Below, piece by piece: positions 13,601-57,690 of a stretch of 64,000 bases of DNA (within the stretch, counting starts at the first letter, position 1; each line of letters opens with the position of its first letter). The notes beneath the pieces are model-generated. The model did not search any database. It saw only the letters and a program-made list of their open reading frames with translations, and had not been told where the DNA came from. The translations under genes and the position numbers were made by a program. The DNA comes from Riptortus pedestris. Its lineage: Eukaryota; Arthropoda; Insecta; Hemiptera; Alydidae. Location: NCBI GenBank assembly GCA_019009955.1, contig CM032228.1:104367501-104431500 (forward strand). The letters run 5' to 3'.

Positions 13601-13613
13601 ATATAAGTGTGAA

Positions 13614-13621
<8 letters not shown>

Positions 13622-13682
<61 letters not shown>
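13622..13682. repeat. (TA)n microsatellite
   Basis: About 30 units at the truncated 5' end of the Jockey-type LINE, followed by (GA)-rich sequence. Confidence 0.95.
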
Positions 13683-13686
<4 letters not shown>

Positions 13687-13739
13687 AAAGAGAGAGAGTG
13701 GGGAGAGTGAGAGGAAGAGGGAGAGGGAGAGAGAACGCG

Positions 13740-14330
13740 TGATTAAACAGCAAAATTGAAAGAACTACAAAAGAAAAGAGAGAATTATCAAACCCCTCCG
13801 TTTCATTTGACATTTGAGACTATTAAGATTATAGTTCAAGAAGCCATTGAAAAACAACTCCAGCAGAGCTGGCACAGCCTAAGATCATTTCAAACCATTA
13901 CAGCCGATAAACCAGCTTACACAAAAGTATTAGAAGTAAATAAGGAAAATGTGGGGACTGTTGTAGTTCAGCAAACGGAAATGCAACAGCTACTCCGCTG
14001 CTGAAACTGTTCAAGAAATTCTCCACAGTTGCTTTTCTCATGATGGCCCTTCTCAAATAGTCATACCCAAACTCTCCTACATGTCAGTGCCTAATACTTT
14101 TGATATAGAACATGGGATTTTCTGAATATATAAATTGTAATAGATAAGGTTAAACCTTCAAAAGCATCAGGAACAGATAGGATTGAAGGTGCCGTTATCA
14201 AAGGATGTAAAAATACACTTTTAAATACTCTTCACAATTTGTATAATAGATCTTTGACTGAAGCTATAAGTGCTATGCACAATTTCGGTGAATTTTGAAA
14301 TTGGACAATTTTCCTTCCTTTTTTTTTTTA
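13740..14330 (+). pseudogene. Decayed LINE fragment (start of RT domain)
   Basis: An 82-codon open stretch (13756-14004), then, after stops, KVKPSKASGTDRIEGAVIKG and TLLNTLHNLYNRSLTEAI, which fits the N-terminal RT entry (KPxKAxGxDxI) of LINEs. It is cut off at ~14330 before a (TA)n array. Confidence 0.5.
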
Positions 14331-14358
14331 TTAGTGAGCTCGGAAAAATGTACATATT

Positions 14359-14361
<3 letters not shown>

Positions 14362-14420
<59 letters not shown>
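14362..14420. repeat. (TA)n microsatellite
   Basis: About 29 units just after the decayed LINE fragment. Confidence 0.95.
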
Positions 14421-14421
<1 letters not shown>

Positions 14422-14484
14422 GCACATTATGCTCTACAGATCACAGAAAACAACTTTTTGCTATTATCAGTTATTTTACTTTCG

Positions 14485-14654
14485 GGGGCTCGGGTTAGCC
14501 ATGTAAGTTAAAGTGTTGCCTTTGATCTCACACGGTAAACCTTGAGTGGCGAGTTCGATTCCCGCCTGGGCAATGGGAATTTATTAGTGAAGGACTCACT
14601 AAATAAAATCCTTAGCCCCACCTTGGCTAGAAAAGGATGGTAACCTGTAGATAA
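14485..14654 (+). repeat. tRNA-derived SINE, 5' part (interrupted by the 2.29-kb transposon)
   Basis: Begins GGGCTCGGGTTAGCCATG (A-box-like) and contains GGCGAGTTCGATTCCCGCC, a near-canonical pol III B box. It continues through the SINE body to GTAGATAA where the transposon enters. Confidence 0.8.
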
Positions 14655-16941
14655 CACTGGGGAACCAAAAATAATTTTTTTTCTTGTCTCAGAAAGAAAA
14701 ATATGTGATTCTGATAGTATTTTTTCTCCTGAATTCAAATATAAAAGCGGTTTTTCCCCATCACGCAAGGTTTCCGAGAGAAAGGCATTTGTAGTTTCAA
14801 ACACTTAATATTTTCTACGTTTACAACTACACAATATTCAAATATTCTGACTCACCTAAAAAGTAAGAAATGACGATTTTCTCTTATATTTCGCCTGTGG
14901 AGCATCCCTCTTGATGGTCCAACAGTAATCGGCCAGTATATTAGGATTCCATTTGCCTTGGTATCTCTTCTCCATAGCTGAAATCTCCTGATGAAAGTCT
15001 CCGTGCTCATCGCTCACATCGCCAAGATTTTCGGGGAAGAAGTCTAGGTGCGAGTGCAGGAAGTGTACTTTTAAGGACATATTACAACCCAAATTTTTAT
15101 AAGATGTTATAAGATCGTTGACAATATCACGGTAATTTTCCGCCTTTCGGTTTCCCAAAATACTGTGGGTAACATTTTTCAGTGCTTGCCAAGCTGCTTT
15201 CTCCAGTGGATTCAATAGTTCCTCAAACTTTTCATCCTGCATTAATGATCGTATTTGTGGACCCACAAATATTCCTTCTTTAATTTTCGCACCACTTATT
15301 TTAGGAAACTTCTGTTTCAAGTACATGAAACCAGGACTATTGTCCATGGCTTTGACGAAATTCTTCATTAATCCTAGTTTGATATGTAATGGAGGTAGAT
15401 ACACATTTTTAGGATTACACAATGCCTCATGTTTCACATTTTTCTGTCCAGGAATGAATGATTCGCGTTTAGGCCATTCTTTCCTAATGTAATGGTTTTT
15501 TCTGTCCCTACTGTCCCAGTGACACAAGAAACAACAATAATTTGTATAACCAAGTTGCAGACCAAGAATAAGTGCAATTACCTTCAAATCACCACAAATA
15601 TTCCATTCATACACTGCATATTATAGTTTTTCCAATATAAATTTAAAGTTTTCATATGATTCTTTCAAGCTAGCAGAGTGACCCACAGGTACTGATGGGA
15701 ATTTATTGCCATTATGCAGAAGCACTGCTTTTAAACTAACTTTAGAGGAATCAATAAACAAGCATCATTCTGTTGGGTTATGCTCTATACCAAATGTCTC
15801 CATAAGAGAAGAAATGTCCTTACAAAACACTAAGCCATTTTCTTCAGAAAAATAGTCTTTAAACTGAGAATGACGATTACGATAAATAAATATCTTTGTA
15901 TTCTTTTGAAGTAAATTCCATCCTTTTAGCCGGGAACCGAGCAGTTCAGACTGTATTTTGGATAACTTTAAATCTCGTATGAGATCGTTAAGATCTTCTT
16001 GGGTCAATAAATGAGGCTCAGATGAAGAGCTTTCTTCAAAATTTGTATCACCAAAATCTGTTTCTTTTTCTTCCTTATTTCCATCAGAATATGAGCTCTC
16101 TTCATCTAACGTCACGTGTTCTGGAGCCTTTGGTATGGGCAATTCTTCGCAGTGTGGAACTGGTCTCATTGCAGATCGCAAGTTAGGGTACACCACTGTA
16201 TGTTTTGATTTTGACGTAATCCCTTTAATATTTGTTAAACAAAAATAACAGGCAGAGGAGAGATCTTGGGGTTCCCTCCAAATCATAGGGATAGCAAATG
16301 GCATGTGGCGTTTGCCATTCTTCCATGCAGCGAGAAGCCTAGAACACGATAAACAACAGATATGTGGGGCCCAGGTCCTAGTTTGGTCCCCCACTTTACA
16401 TCCAAAATAAAGTTCATAACACTTTTTCACTAATGGAGTAATGTTTCGCCTTTGGGACTTGAGCGTCACTTCACCACATATATAACAAAAGTTGTTAGGA
16501 TGATTTAAACAAACTCTAGGCATTTTGTAACTAACGACTTATATACTGTATAAATTTGTAAATATGAAATACACAATAAGTCAGACACACAAAGCACTCA
16601 CAATGATGTGATTACTGCTTCACTGCTAACTCACAACTGGCATCATTCTGATGAATGCCTGCCACTGTGCTACAGTAGATCATGTTTGTGCTTGTCTATA
16701 CATGCTTGAACCTGCACAACAGTACCATTTGAGTTAGATCATTTGGTTACATCATATCTATGATGCTCTAAGAGCTTTTATTTTGCAATGGACGAAAAAA
16801 AATTATTAAAAAAAATAGACATAGAAATTTTAAAAAAACTGTGGGTGATGGATAAATTCCGAATACATATTTGAAAACAGGATAAAAAACTTCATTAAGT
16901 ACAACTATTGGTACTCATGAGACAAAAAATGTTGGCCAGTG
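14655..16941 (-). mobile_element. 2287-bp DNA transposon with CACTG/CAGTG ends, inserted in a SINE
   Basis: Both ends read CACTGG inward (left CACTGGGGAAC, right complement CACTGGCCAAC) followed by a T-run and TTGTCTCA / TTGTCTCA. Weaker matches (CCTG..TTCAAATAT) continue about 80 bp in. The element is flanked by TAA on both sides (14652-14654 and 16942-16944). Removing it restores a tRNA-SINE across the join (GTAGATAA / TCAGTCCCAATTAGCC). The CACTG termini plus 3-bp target duplication resemble CACTA/EnSpm elements. It carries one long reading frame on the minus strand. Confidence 0.85.
14856..16523 (-). pseudogene. Uncharacterised zinc-finger/DDE-like protein of the 2.29-kb transposon, two nonsense codons
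   Basis: One frame of 555 codons (MPRVCLNHP... to ...KSSFLTF), broken by TGA at codon 253 (15765-15767) and a TAA just upstream of codon 304; both lie in one frame, so the loss is recent. N-terminal region: C5, CYIC (13-16), CC..C zinc-ribbon-like cysteines and a CYFC pair; then an acidic stretch. Second half: FIDSSK (D258), CGDLKV (D312), CCFLCHWD (C331-H335) and VSDEHG (E506). The order D, D, CxxC-H, E is what DDE transposases of the hAT/Mutator/CACTA type show, so a transposase role is inferred, not proven. From memory, closely similar uncharacterised proteins occur in many copies in arthropod genomes. The codon after E506 region has HGDFHQE where a longer motif may be expected. Confidence 0.75.
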
Positions 16942-16985
16942 TAATCAGTCCCAATTAGCCATAGTAGCAAAAAGTGGACATAATT
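16942..16985 (+). repeat. tRNA-derived SINE, 3' remainder after transposon insertion
   Basis: TAATCAGTCCCAATTAGCC matches the SINE body that follows GTAGATAA in the other copies (GTAGATAACCCGTCCCAATT), so it is the other half of the SINE at 14485. Confidence 0.7.
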
Positions 16986-18268
16986 TTTCAATATCATATA
17001 TTATTTTACACATTTGGTTCTTTTCTATTTTTAACATTTTCATTCAAAATTATTGTAAATTTATATAATGATAAAGATGAACTGGAGAACGTACTTCCTC
17101 CTTCTCTCTCAACCCTTACATCAGCATTACCATCCATGCTGTTCCTAGTCCATTTATTGCATTCACTTTTAGATGAAGTTTCTACTGCTTTGGTTTATAC
17201 ATTATTAATAATCAAAGGAGGCACCACAATGCAGAGCTCATCAAATAATTAAATAAATAATCAAAGGAGGGCCAGTGTTTTAAAGTCCTGAATAGCTATA
17301 CTAGAGGAACTAATCTTCAAATCCCAGGATTGCACTCTAAATTTTATTATTCCTGTTTTAAGGAGTTCCGAGATTGAATCTAAATAATGATGGAAATTTA
17401 AATTCTTGAATAAAACTAATCATGAGCATTAAATATAAGTCAAAACAGGTATTTAGACATTACACATAAAAAAATACCGGACTTTATTATTATACAATTT
17501 TGTTTCAACAATTTTCATCAATGAAAATATGTATTTAGATGCATTTCAATCGCCTCACCAGAAGTGTTTATGAAAAACAAAGGCACTGAAAACATTGAAA
17601 ATTAGTCTATAATATAATAAATGACAACATGATTTTATTTTTATTTTTTAGTAAATATTAGTATAGACAATATGACCAAAACTTTTCACAATAAAACTGT
17701 CACATGACACACCTTGCTATTATTAACACCACAGGTTTTTGGAGATTAGTAGTTTTGTTCCAATAGCTGCTGCAATTTACAACAGAATTAGCCAAAATAT
17801 TATATTTTACGCTTTTACGTACAATCTTTTTCAAGAAATATAGTCACTACTTGATTTACAAATTAACAGAGTATATAAACAAAGTAATCATTAACAAATC
17901 AATAATGAAATAAAATATATGTATTAATTAAAAATAAACTAATTTTAAAATGAATTTACAAAGTATAGATGAAAAGATAAATTTCTAATATATTGACACT
18001 ACAAACCAATAAATAATGCAAGGTAAAGGGTCAATCCATTCTTGGGAGATTTTTCAAAACAGTATAGAAAAAATGTAAAAAAGTTGTACAGAATAAAAGA
18101 TTAAAGCTGACTATGCACCTTCAAGAAATTGCAAGAAGAAAATGTCCATTTGTATAGATTTTATCGAAACAAACTTTTCCATTTACAGTCTAAAATAAAC
18201 TAATAATTATGTACACATAAAATGCCGAAACAGAGCACAGGTACAATGTAGTAGTCAAGGTGATGTGC
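16986..18268. other. Region downstream of BLM stop, presumed 3' UTR and flank
   Basis: AT-rich; no coding sequence recognised. No AATAAA on the BLM strand close to the stop codon was noticed; the nearest candidates lie several hundred bases away. The transcript end cannot be set. Confidence 0.4.
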
Positions 18269-52754
<34,486 letters not shown>

Positions 52755-52960
52755 TATACAAATGACATAAATTGGCGGACAACCGTAGGGATTTCATCTT
52801 CCCAAAGACTAACTCCGTTACCTACCCCAAACAAAAGGTTATAGACTAGGAATTTGTGGCAAAGAGCTACTCGCATGTTATGAAGATCATAACTTACTGA
52901 ATTGAAGTTTGTAAGAAAGTTTCTTGACTAAAAATAACACAAAAAATCTTTAATTCACAT
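52755..52960 (-). promoter_or_regulatory. Region upstream of the BLM start codon (5' UTR/promoter, tentative)
   Basis: Immediately upstream of the ATG, the minus strand carries a CCAAT pentamer (52771-52775). No TATA box is evident. The transcription start is not determinable here. The placement is inferred only from the gene start. Confidence 0.25.
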
Positions 52961-53032
52961 TTATATATACATCTATAGCCAAACAACAAAGATCTTTAAG
53001 ATTATTGGCAAATCTGTCGGAAAAGACCGTCT

Positions 53033-53580
53033 TTACTGATTGATCAGCGAGTACACATGGCAAGCGATTTCGAATCCCGTTAACATTATCAACAGGTCGA
53101 AAGTTGTACTCAATACATTTGTAATACGTATACGCACCAGTATTACGCAATCTAATGACCATGTAATGGTTGTTAACGTCTCATCTAAGGGAGTTCGTTT
53201 TTTCATGGTGTAGGGTACTCCTTGGCCTTTTTTCCTTCTTATTTTACGCATACAGTCAAGCATTAATTTCCCGTAAACTGTATCAAAAGCTTTTTGTAAA
53301 TCTACAAATGCAACAACCGTATTTTGATTCATGTCTCCATAACTCTCCTGGATAACTCGCAGTGATAGAATCACTTGTCTTAGACATAGACAGTCCTTGT
53401 CCATATTGTAATGTAACTCTTGAGATATTGGCCGTGTGTTCATATTTCTGGCTGACGTTCCGCTAGACATACTCTAGCATCCTCAGGGCTCTCTCTGACA
53501 CTGAAGAGTTCTTATTCAGATGTATGGCACTGTGTCCGACACCAGTTCTCTTGTGATTGTGTCTCTTCTTCTTCCGGGTA
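53033..53580 (-). pseudogene. Retroelement RT fragment and 3' tail
   Basis: Minus frame 53033-53470 contains NTVVAFVDLQKAFDTVYGKL, the A-box of a LINE-type RT. Upstream, 53380-53560 carries a CTGAGGATGCTAGAGTATGT stretch homologous to 61590-61700, so the same retroelement family occurs twice. Confidence 0.5.
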
Positions 53581-53593
53581 GAATGCAGTTTAA

Positions 53594-53767
53594 CCCCACC
53601 CTTGCTGGAAATGACCGATGACGTATTTTGGAAATTTTTCAATGCGGTCACTAAAGTCTATCCTCCACAGTCTAAGGATCTGCCAAATTAAGTGTGTTAA
53701 AAAAGATAAAGTTAAAAAAAAAATGGCCGCGGTCGCCATTTTCAAAAGTGCACCGCCAAGGGTGGGG
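53594..53767. mobile_element. TTAA-type MITE, 174 bp
   Basis: Ends CCCCACCCTTG and CAAGGGTGGGG are exact inverted repeats, with TTAA on each side (53590-53593 and 53768-53771); the outer CAGT/ACTG extends symmetry. Fits piggyBac-like MITEs. Inserted in the retroelement relic between BLM and WDHD1. Confidence 0.75.
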
Positions 53768-53901
53768 TTAAACTGTATTTTCACCGTGTCTTCCTTATTC
53801 GTATGTTTCCTTCTCAGTGGAAAAATAGTATTCCAAAGTTTACTTAATCTATAACCGTCTTCTCTGTTTAAGCTGTTAAAATTAAATTAAATTATTTATT
53901 T

Positions 53902-54105
53902 ACATCCACTTTCTGCAACTAAGGCTAATTGATACTGGTTATCTACAGGTTTCTACCCTTTTCTAGCCAGGGTGGGTGGGATTAAGATTTTATTTAATGA
54001 ATTCCATTACTAAATAAATTCCTTTGCCCAGTTGGGAATCGAATTCGCCACTCTAGATTACCATGTGAGATGATGGCTTTCACTCCCTTGACTAGCCTGA
54101 GCCCC
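53902..54105 (-). repeat. tRNA-derived SINE copy
   Basis: Reverse copy with B-box complement GGGAATCGAATTCGCC and head GACTAGCCTGAGCCCC. Body CTAGCCAGGGTGGGTGGG matches the family. It sits next to the Gypsy 3' end. Confidence 0.82.
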
Positions 54106-54286
54106 TTTTTTTCTTGTACAATTCTTTCTTGGTAGCTGAAATAATTTAACTATAGATAACCTGTGGACTAGGTTTTATTAGACAAAAATGTGTCACATGT
54201 TAACTCTACAAAATCACACTCTACACTAAATGAGGTTTGGTTAAATAACATGTGTTAATTAAAACAATTGAATAATAAACAATATA

Positions 54287-54700
54287 TCATTTTCCCCCAC
54301 CAACATAAAAGTCCTGGAGATAAGCTGGATGGCGACGATTTCTAGAGCTGCGCCTGAGAGCTGGGGGACGGGGTAACGGCTGAGCCGCTGGGCTTGGTTC
54401 ATCTACTTGATATCTAGGTGAAGTAGGTTCACCTCTTGATTCTTCATTTTCTAGCAAGCCCTGGTCCTGGTTCAAATTAGAGTCCATATGTTCTAGCTGG
54501 GTATCCTCTTGTCTAGCTCCTTCACTGCTATATGTAGGGGTTGGGGCCAAGTGCCTCGTAGATACAGTAGTCTCTCGTCCGTCTGGCAGTCTGACATGGG
54601 CGTACTCCGGGTTCGCCTCCAGAAGAGTCACTTCATCCACCAGCGGCTCGTACTGTCTGAACGGATAGCATGAAGAGCATCGTCGACGACAAGCTCCCAC
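54287..54700 (-). pseudogene. Gypsy polyprotein C-terminal tail, frameshifted
   Basis: Reads YEPLVDEVTLLEANPEYAHV, VRLPDGRETTVSTRHLAP (SH3-like post-integrase module) and a Pro/Ser/Arg tail to YLQDFYVGGGK-stop, in another frame than the core. One frameshift near 54660-54700. Confidence 0.75.
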
Positions 54701-55150
54701 TGATGAGTCCTTAATTGCTTTGTTCTGAGAGCTAATTCAATGGTCTTCCAGACTGTGCCCACGAATTTTTCTGCTTGCCCATTCCCTTGTGGATTGTATG
54801 GCGTGGTCCGACTTGTAGCTATCCCATTGGTGGTTAAAAATGTTTTTAGTTCCTGAGACATGAAGGAAGATCCCCTATCAGTATGTATATAACATGGTAG
54901 TCCAAATATAGCAAATAAAAATTGTAATTTATTTTTAACAGTCGATGCTGAAAGGTCATGACAAGGAAATGCGAAGAGGTATCTGGAGAACTCGTCAACT
55001 ATAATCAGGAGGTAACGGTTTCTTGTATTGGTTGGTAGTGGTCCTTTAAAATCTATGTTAAGTCGCTCCAATGGTCGTGTCGCCTTTATAAGATGCCCTT
55101 CTTGCTTATTGAACCTCGGTTTCAGCTCAGCACAGATCTTGCATGACGTC
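54628..55150 (-). pseudogene. Gypsy integrase core
   Basis: Frame from 55071: MERLNIDFKGPLP (D7), HTDRGSSF (D65), PQGNGQAEKF (E101), giving a DD35E spacing as in retroviral-type integrases. Upstream CKICAELKPRFNKQEGHL supplies the CC end of the HHCC zinc finger. After DALHAIR the frame shifts. Likely catalytically intact core but not expressed as one protein. Confidence 0.85.
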
Positions 55151-55172
55151 GTTACTTTCCTAATGTCTTCCA

Positions 55173-55465
55173 GGGCTTGCTAGAAAATGAAGAATCAAGA
55201 GGTGAACCTACTTCACCTAGATATCGAGTAGATGAACCAAGCCCAGTGGCTCAGCCGTCACCCCCTCCCCCAGCTCTCAGGCGCAGCTCTAGAAATCGTC
55301 GCCCTCCAGCTTATCTCCAGGACTTTTATGTTGGTGGGGGAAAATGATATGTTGTTTATTATTCAATTGTTTTAATTAACACATGTTATTTAACCAAACC
55401 TCATTTAGTGTAGAGTGTGATTTTGTAGAGTTAACATGTGACAAATTTTTGTCTAATAAATTGAA
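55173..55465 (+). repeat. Inverted copy of the Gypsy 3' end
   Basis: Plus strand encodes LLENEESRGEPTSPRYRVDE and ...YLQDFYVGGGK-stop followed by TGATATGTTGTTTATTATTC. It is the reverse counterpart of 54160-54462 with several substitutions, so it derives from a separate insertion or an old inverted duplication. Confidence 0.85.
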
Positions 55466-55613
55466 ATTATTTAACTATAGATAACCTGTGGACTAGGTTT
55501 TATTAGACAAAAATGTGTCACATGTTAACTCTACAAAATCACACTCTACACTAAATGAGGTTTGGTTAAATAACATGTGTTAATTAAAACAATTGAATAA
55601 TAAACAATATATC
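55464..55613 (-). repeat. Third copy of the Gypsy terminal segment
   Basis: GAAATTATTTAACTATAG to AACAATATATCA, nearly identical to 54138-54290 and back-to-back with the inverted copy, giving a palindrome-like junction around 55465. Confidence 0.8.
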
Positions 55614-55724
55614 AGTAGCGATCAACGTTTGCCAGCAATTCATCAAATTTGATGTAATGGTACTTTTTCACACTATTTGCACGTTCTCTGACCCTGATGT
55701 TGATTAACCTGCCTGTCTGACCTA
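55614..55724 (-). pseudogene. Penelope-like GIY-YIG endonuclease fragment
   Basis: Minus strand reads VGQTGRLINIRVRERANSVK and KYHYIKFDELLANVD, the GIY-YIG nuclease tail of a Penelope-like element. It is cut by the Tc1 element at 55725. Confidence 0.7.
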
Positions 55725-57301
55725 CAGTAGCTCACAGTGAAAATGATACACCATACAAATTTCACATATTACACATTTTACCTAGAAAAAAATTAATATC
55801 TCTCTTGAACAATAATTAATAATGCCTGAGCATAAAAATAACAAAAATGAAATTCCAGACCTCACAGTGAAAGTGATACACTTTAATAAAATTCAAATTA
55901 AATGTAATTTTATATAACTTTAATATCTTGTTGGAAGTCCTTTGTTGTTGATTACTTCTCTTAAGCGATTTGGGACAGATTCCACGAGTTTTTGGGTAAA
56001 ATCTGGGGTAATTGTCTCCCATTCTTCCAAGAGTGCCTTTTTTAGATTTTCTTTGTCTGTAATATTATGTTTACGAATATCTGTCTCCAATTGTTTGTAA
56101 TATTATGTGTTCGAATTTCTGTCCACAAATGTTCAATGACATTTAAATCTGGTGACTGCGCAGGTGTCTTTATAAGTTTGGGACAGTTAAATGTAAGCCA
56201 TTCTTTCACTATCAACGAAGAATGCTTGGGGTCATTATCTTGGTAAAAAGTAAAAATATCTTTTAATCTAAGTTTTTCTGCACTTACCTTCACATTTTGC
56301 CTTAATATGTCCACATATAAATATTTATCCATTATACCTTCTATAAAATGCAGACTTCCCACACCAGAGGCTGCCATGCATCCCCACACCATCACACTCC
56401 CACCTCCATGTTTCACAGTCGGTAAGAGATTTTGCTTGGAAAATGCTTCTCCAGATTTTCTCCAAACGTATCCCCGTCCATCCGACCCAAAAATGTTAAA
56501 TTTGCTTTCATCAACAAAAATTAACTTTTTCAAAAAGTCAATATCTTTGGAAATGTGCTCATTTGCAAATTTTAGCCGGTCCTTTTGATTTTTTTTACTA
56601 ATGAACGGCTTTTTCCTAGCAACCCTACCATGAAAATTGTGTTTCCTTAGGACGCGACGCACAGTTTCTGCACTAACAATCTTCTTTAAATAATTTTCCA
56701 CTTTACTTGCAATTTTTGGTGAACTCATTCTTGGGTTTTATTTACGTACCTCAGAATCCACCTTTCGTCACCATCGGAAAATATCTTTTTGGGGCTTTTC
56801 CTCTTCTTATTAATAAGCCTATTTTCCCTTTTATATCTTTCTACAATGTGTTGTACTGTTGCATGACTTTTCTGAAAAAGTTCACCAATTTCTCGATACG
56901 ATTTCCCTCTGTTGAACTGTTGTATAATTAGTTCTCTTTCTCTTACTGTTGTGTGCCGACCCATCCTAATAAAACAAAATCAATCACGAAATAATATAAT
57001 AAAATTTTCTTAGAGACTGATAGCACAGAAGACACTGAAAACCTGGATAGAACTAGAACGGATTAAAGGTAACATGAGTGGTGTACCATTTTCACTGTGA
57101 GATAGGGCAAAGGTTTGTAATCCTCTTATGTAGCTTATTTAATCCTTGCTAATGTTAGAGAGCTAGGCAAGTTAATCTGTAATCAAGAATGTATTCTCAT
57201 TCCATATACACTTATACGTTATATAAAAATAAGTGCAATAAGTTATTTTTGACATATTTATAGAAATATAGTAGGCGTATCCGTTTCACTGTGAGCTACT
57301 G
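55725..57301 (-). mobile_element. Tc1-like transposon, 1577 bp, IR/DR ends, inserted in a Penelope-like element
   Basis: Ends CAGTAGCTCACAGTGAAA and its complement TTTCACTGTGAGCTACTG, flanked by TA (55723-55724 and 57302-57303). Each end has a second inner copy: CTCACAGTGAAAGTGATACA at 55861 and GGTGTACCATTTTCACTGTG at 57080, the IR/DR arrangement of many Tc1-like elements. The target is the Penelope-like reading frame, so the Tc1 insertion is the younger event. Confidence 0.92.
56042..56964 (-). pseudogene. Tc1-like DD34E transposase, two breaks
   Basis: First part 56725-56964: MGRHTTVRERELIIQQFNRG and REIGELFQKSHATVQHIVER, two helix-turn-helix units with an AT-hook-like basic link. Second part 56042-56728: RRVLRKHNFHGRVARKKPF, VDESKFNIFG, FYQDNDPKHSS and SPDLNVIEHLW. 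D, D and E are present, with 34 residues between the second D and the E. The two parts differ by one frame at KNPRMSS. A second frame break follows an imperfect tandem duplication (ATTATGT..TTCGAAT repeats at 56060-56120); the tail (LEEWETITPDFTQKLVESVP) is in yet another frame. Confidence 0.92.
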
Positions 57302-57303
57302 TA

Positions 57304-57690
57304 AGTGTTCCGAGCCACTGGAACAAAGAATACTCTATACCTCAGACACTATGGTATGGACTGATCCTTCATACTCGGTATCATGTGTCTAATTTTTCTA
57401 TCTATGCCATGCTTCTTGAGTATTTTTTCAATCTTACCTTTAGCAAAAGGTATTATTGCTGTTTTTCGGTGGTCTTATTCATTAGAATTATTCTTTTTGT
57501 TTCTTCCTTCCCATATCCACTTTTCTGTAAATCCCACAACAGGTGCCTCTTTTCTTTTGTTAGGTTCTGTGGCTCTGATATCCTTTCCGCTCTAGTTATA
57601 GGTGTCCCAATTATTCCATTTTTCTGAGCTGGATGGTGTTGTGACGCGTCGTGCAGGTATCTGTAGGTGTGAGACAACAGTTTACTTACT
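57304..57690 (-). pseudogene. Penelope-like RT C-terminal part (other side of the Tc1 insertion)
   Basis: Minus frame 57453-57677 reads HTYRYLHDASQHHPAQKNGI, IGTPITRAERISEPQNLTKE and LQKSGYGKEETKRI. This is the Y-L-H-xx-S-x-HHPxQK region followed by the thumb of Penelope-like RTs, just upstream of the GIY-YIG domain. Confidence 0.75.

Larger units (their letters stand above)
54137..55613 (-). mobile_element. Rearranged Gypsy element: integrase with 3' end in three copies
   Basis: Integrase/C-terminal coding 54296-55170 on the minus strand, followed by a 150-bp terminal segment (54137-54290) that begins TGATATATTG on the minus strand. The 3' end recurs inverted at 55173-55465 and the terminal segment recurs again directly at 55464-55613. 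Confidence 0.75.

Noticed and set aside
14221..14506. Open frames of alternating Ile-Tyr over (TA)n arrays, here and at 13577, 18190, 33141, 35491, 40616 and 49929
   Set aside because: They are translations of the dinucleotide repeat and lack splice or homology support.
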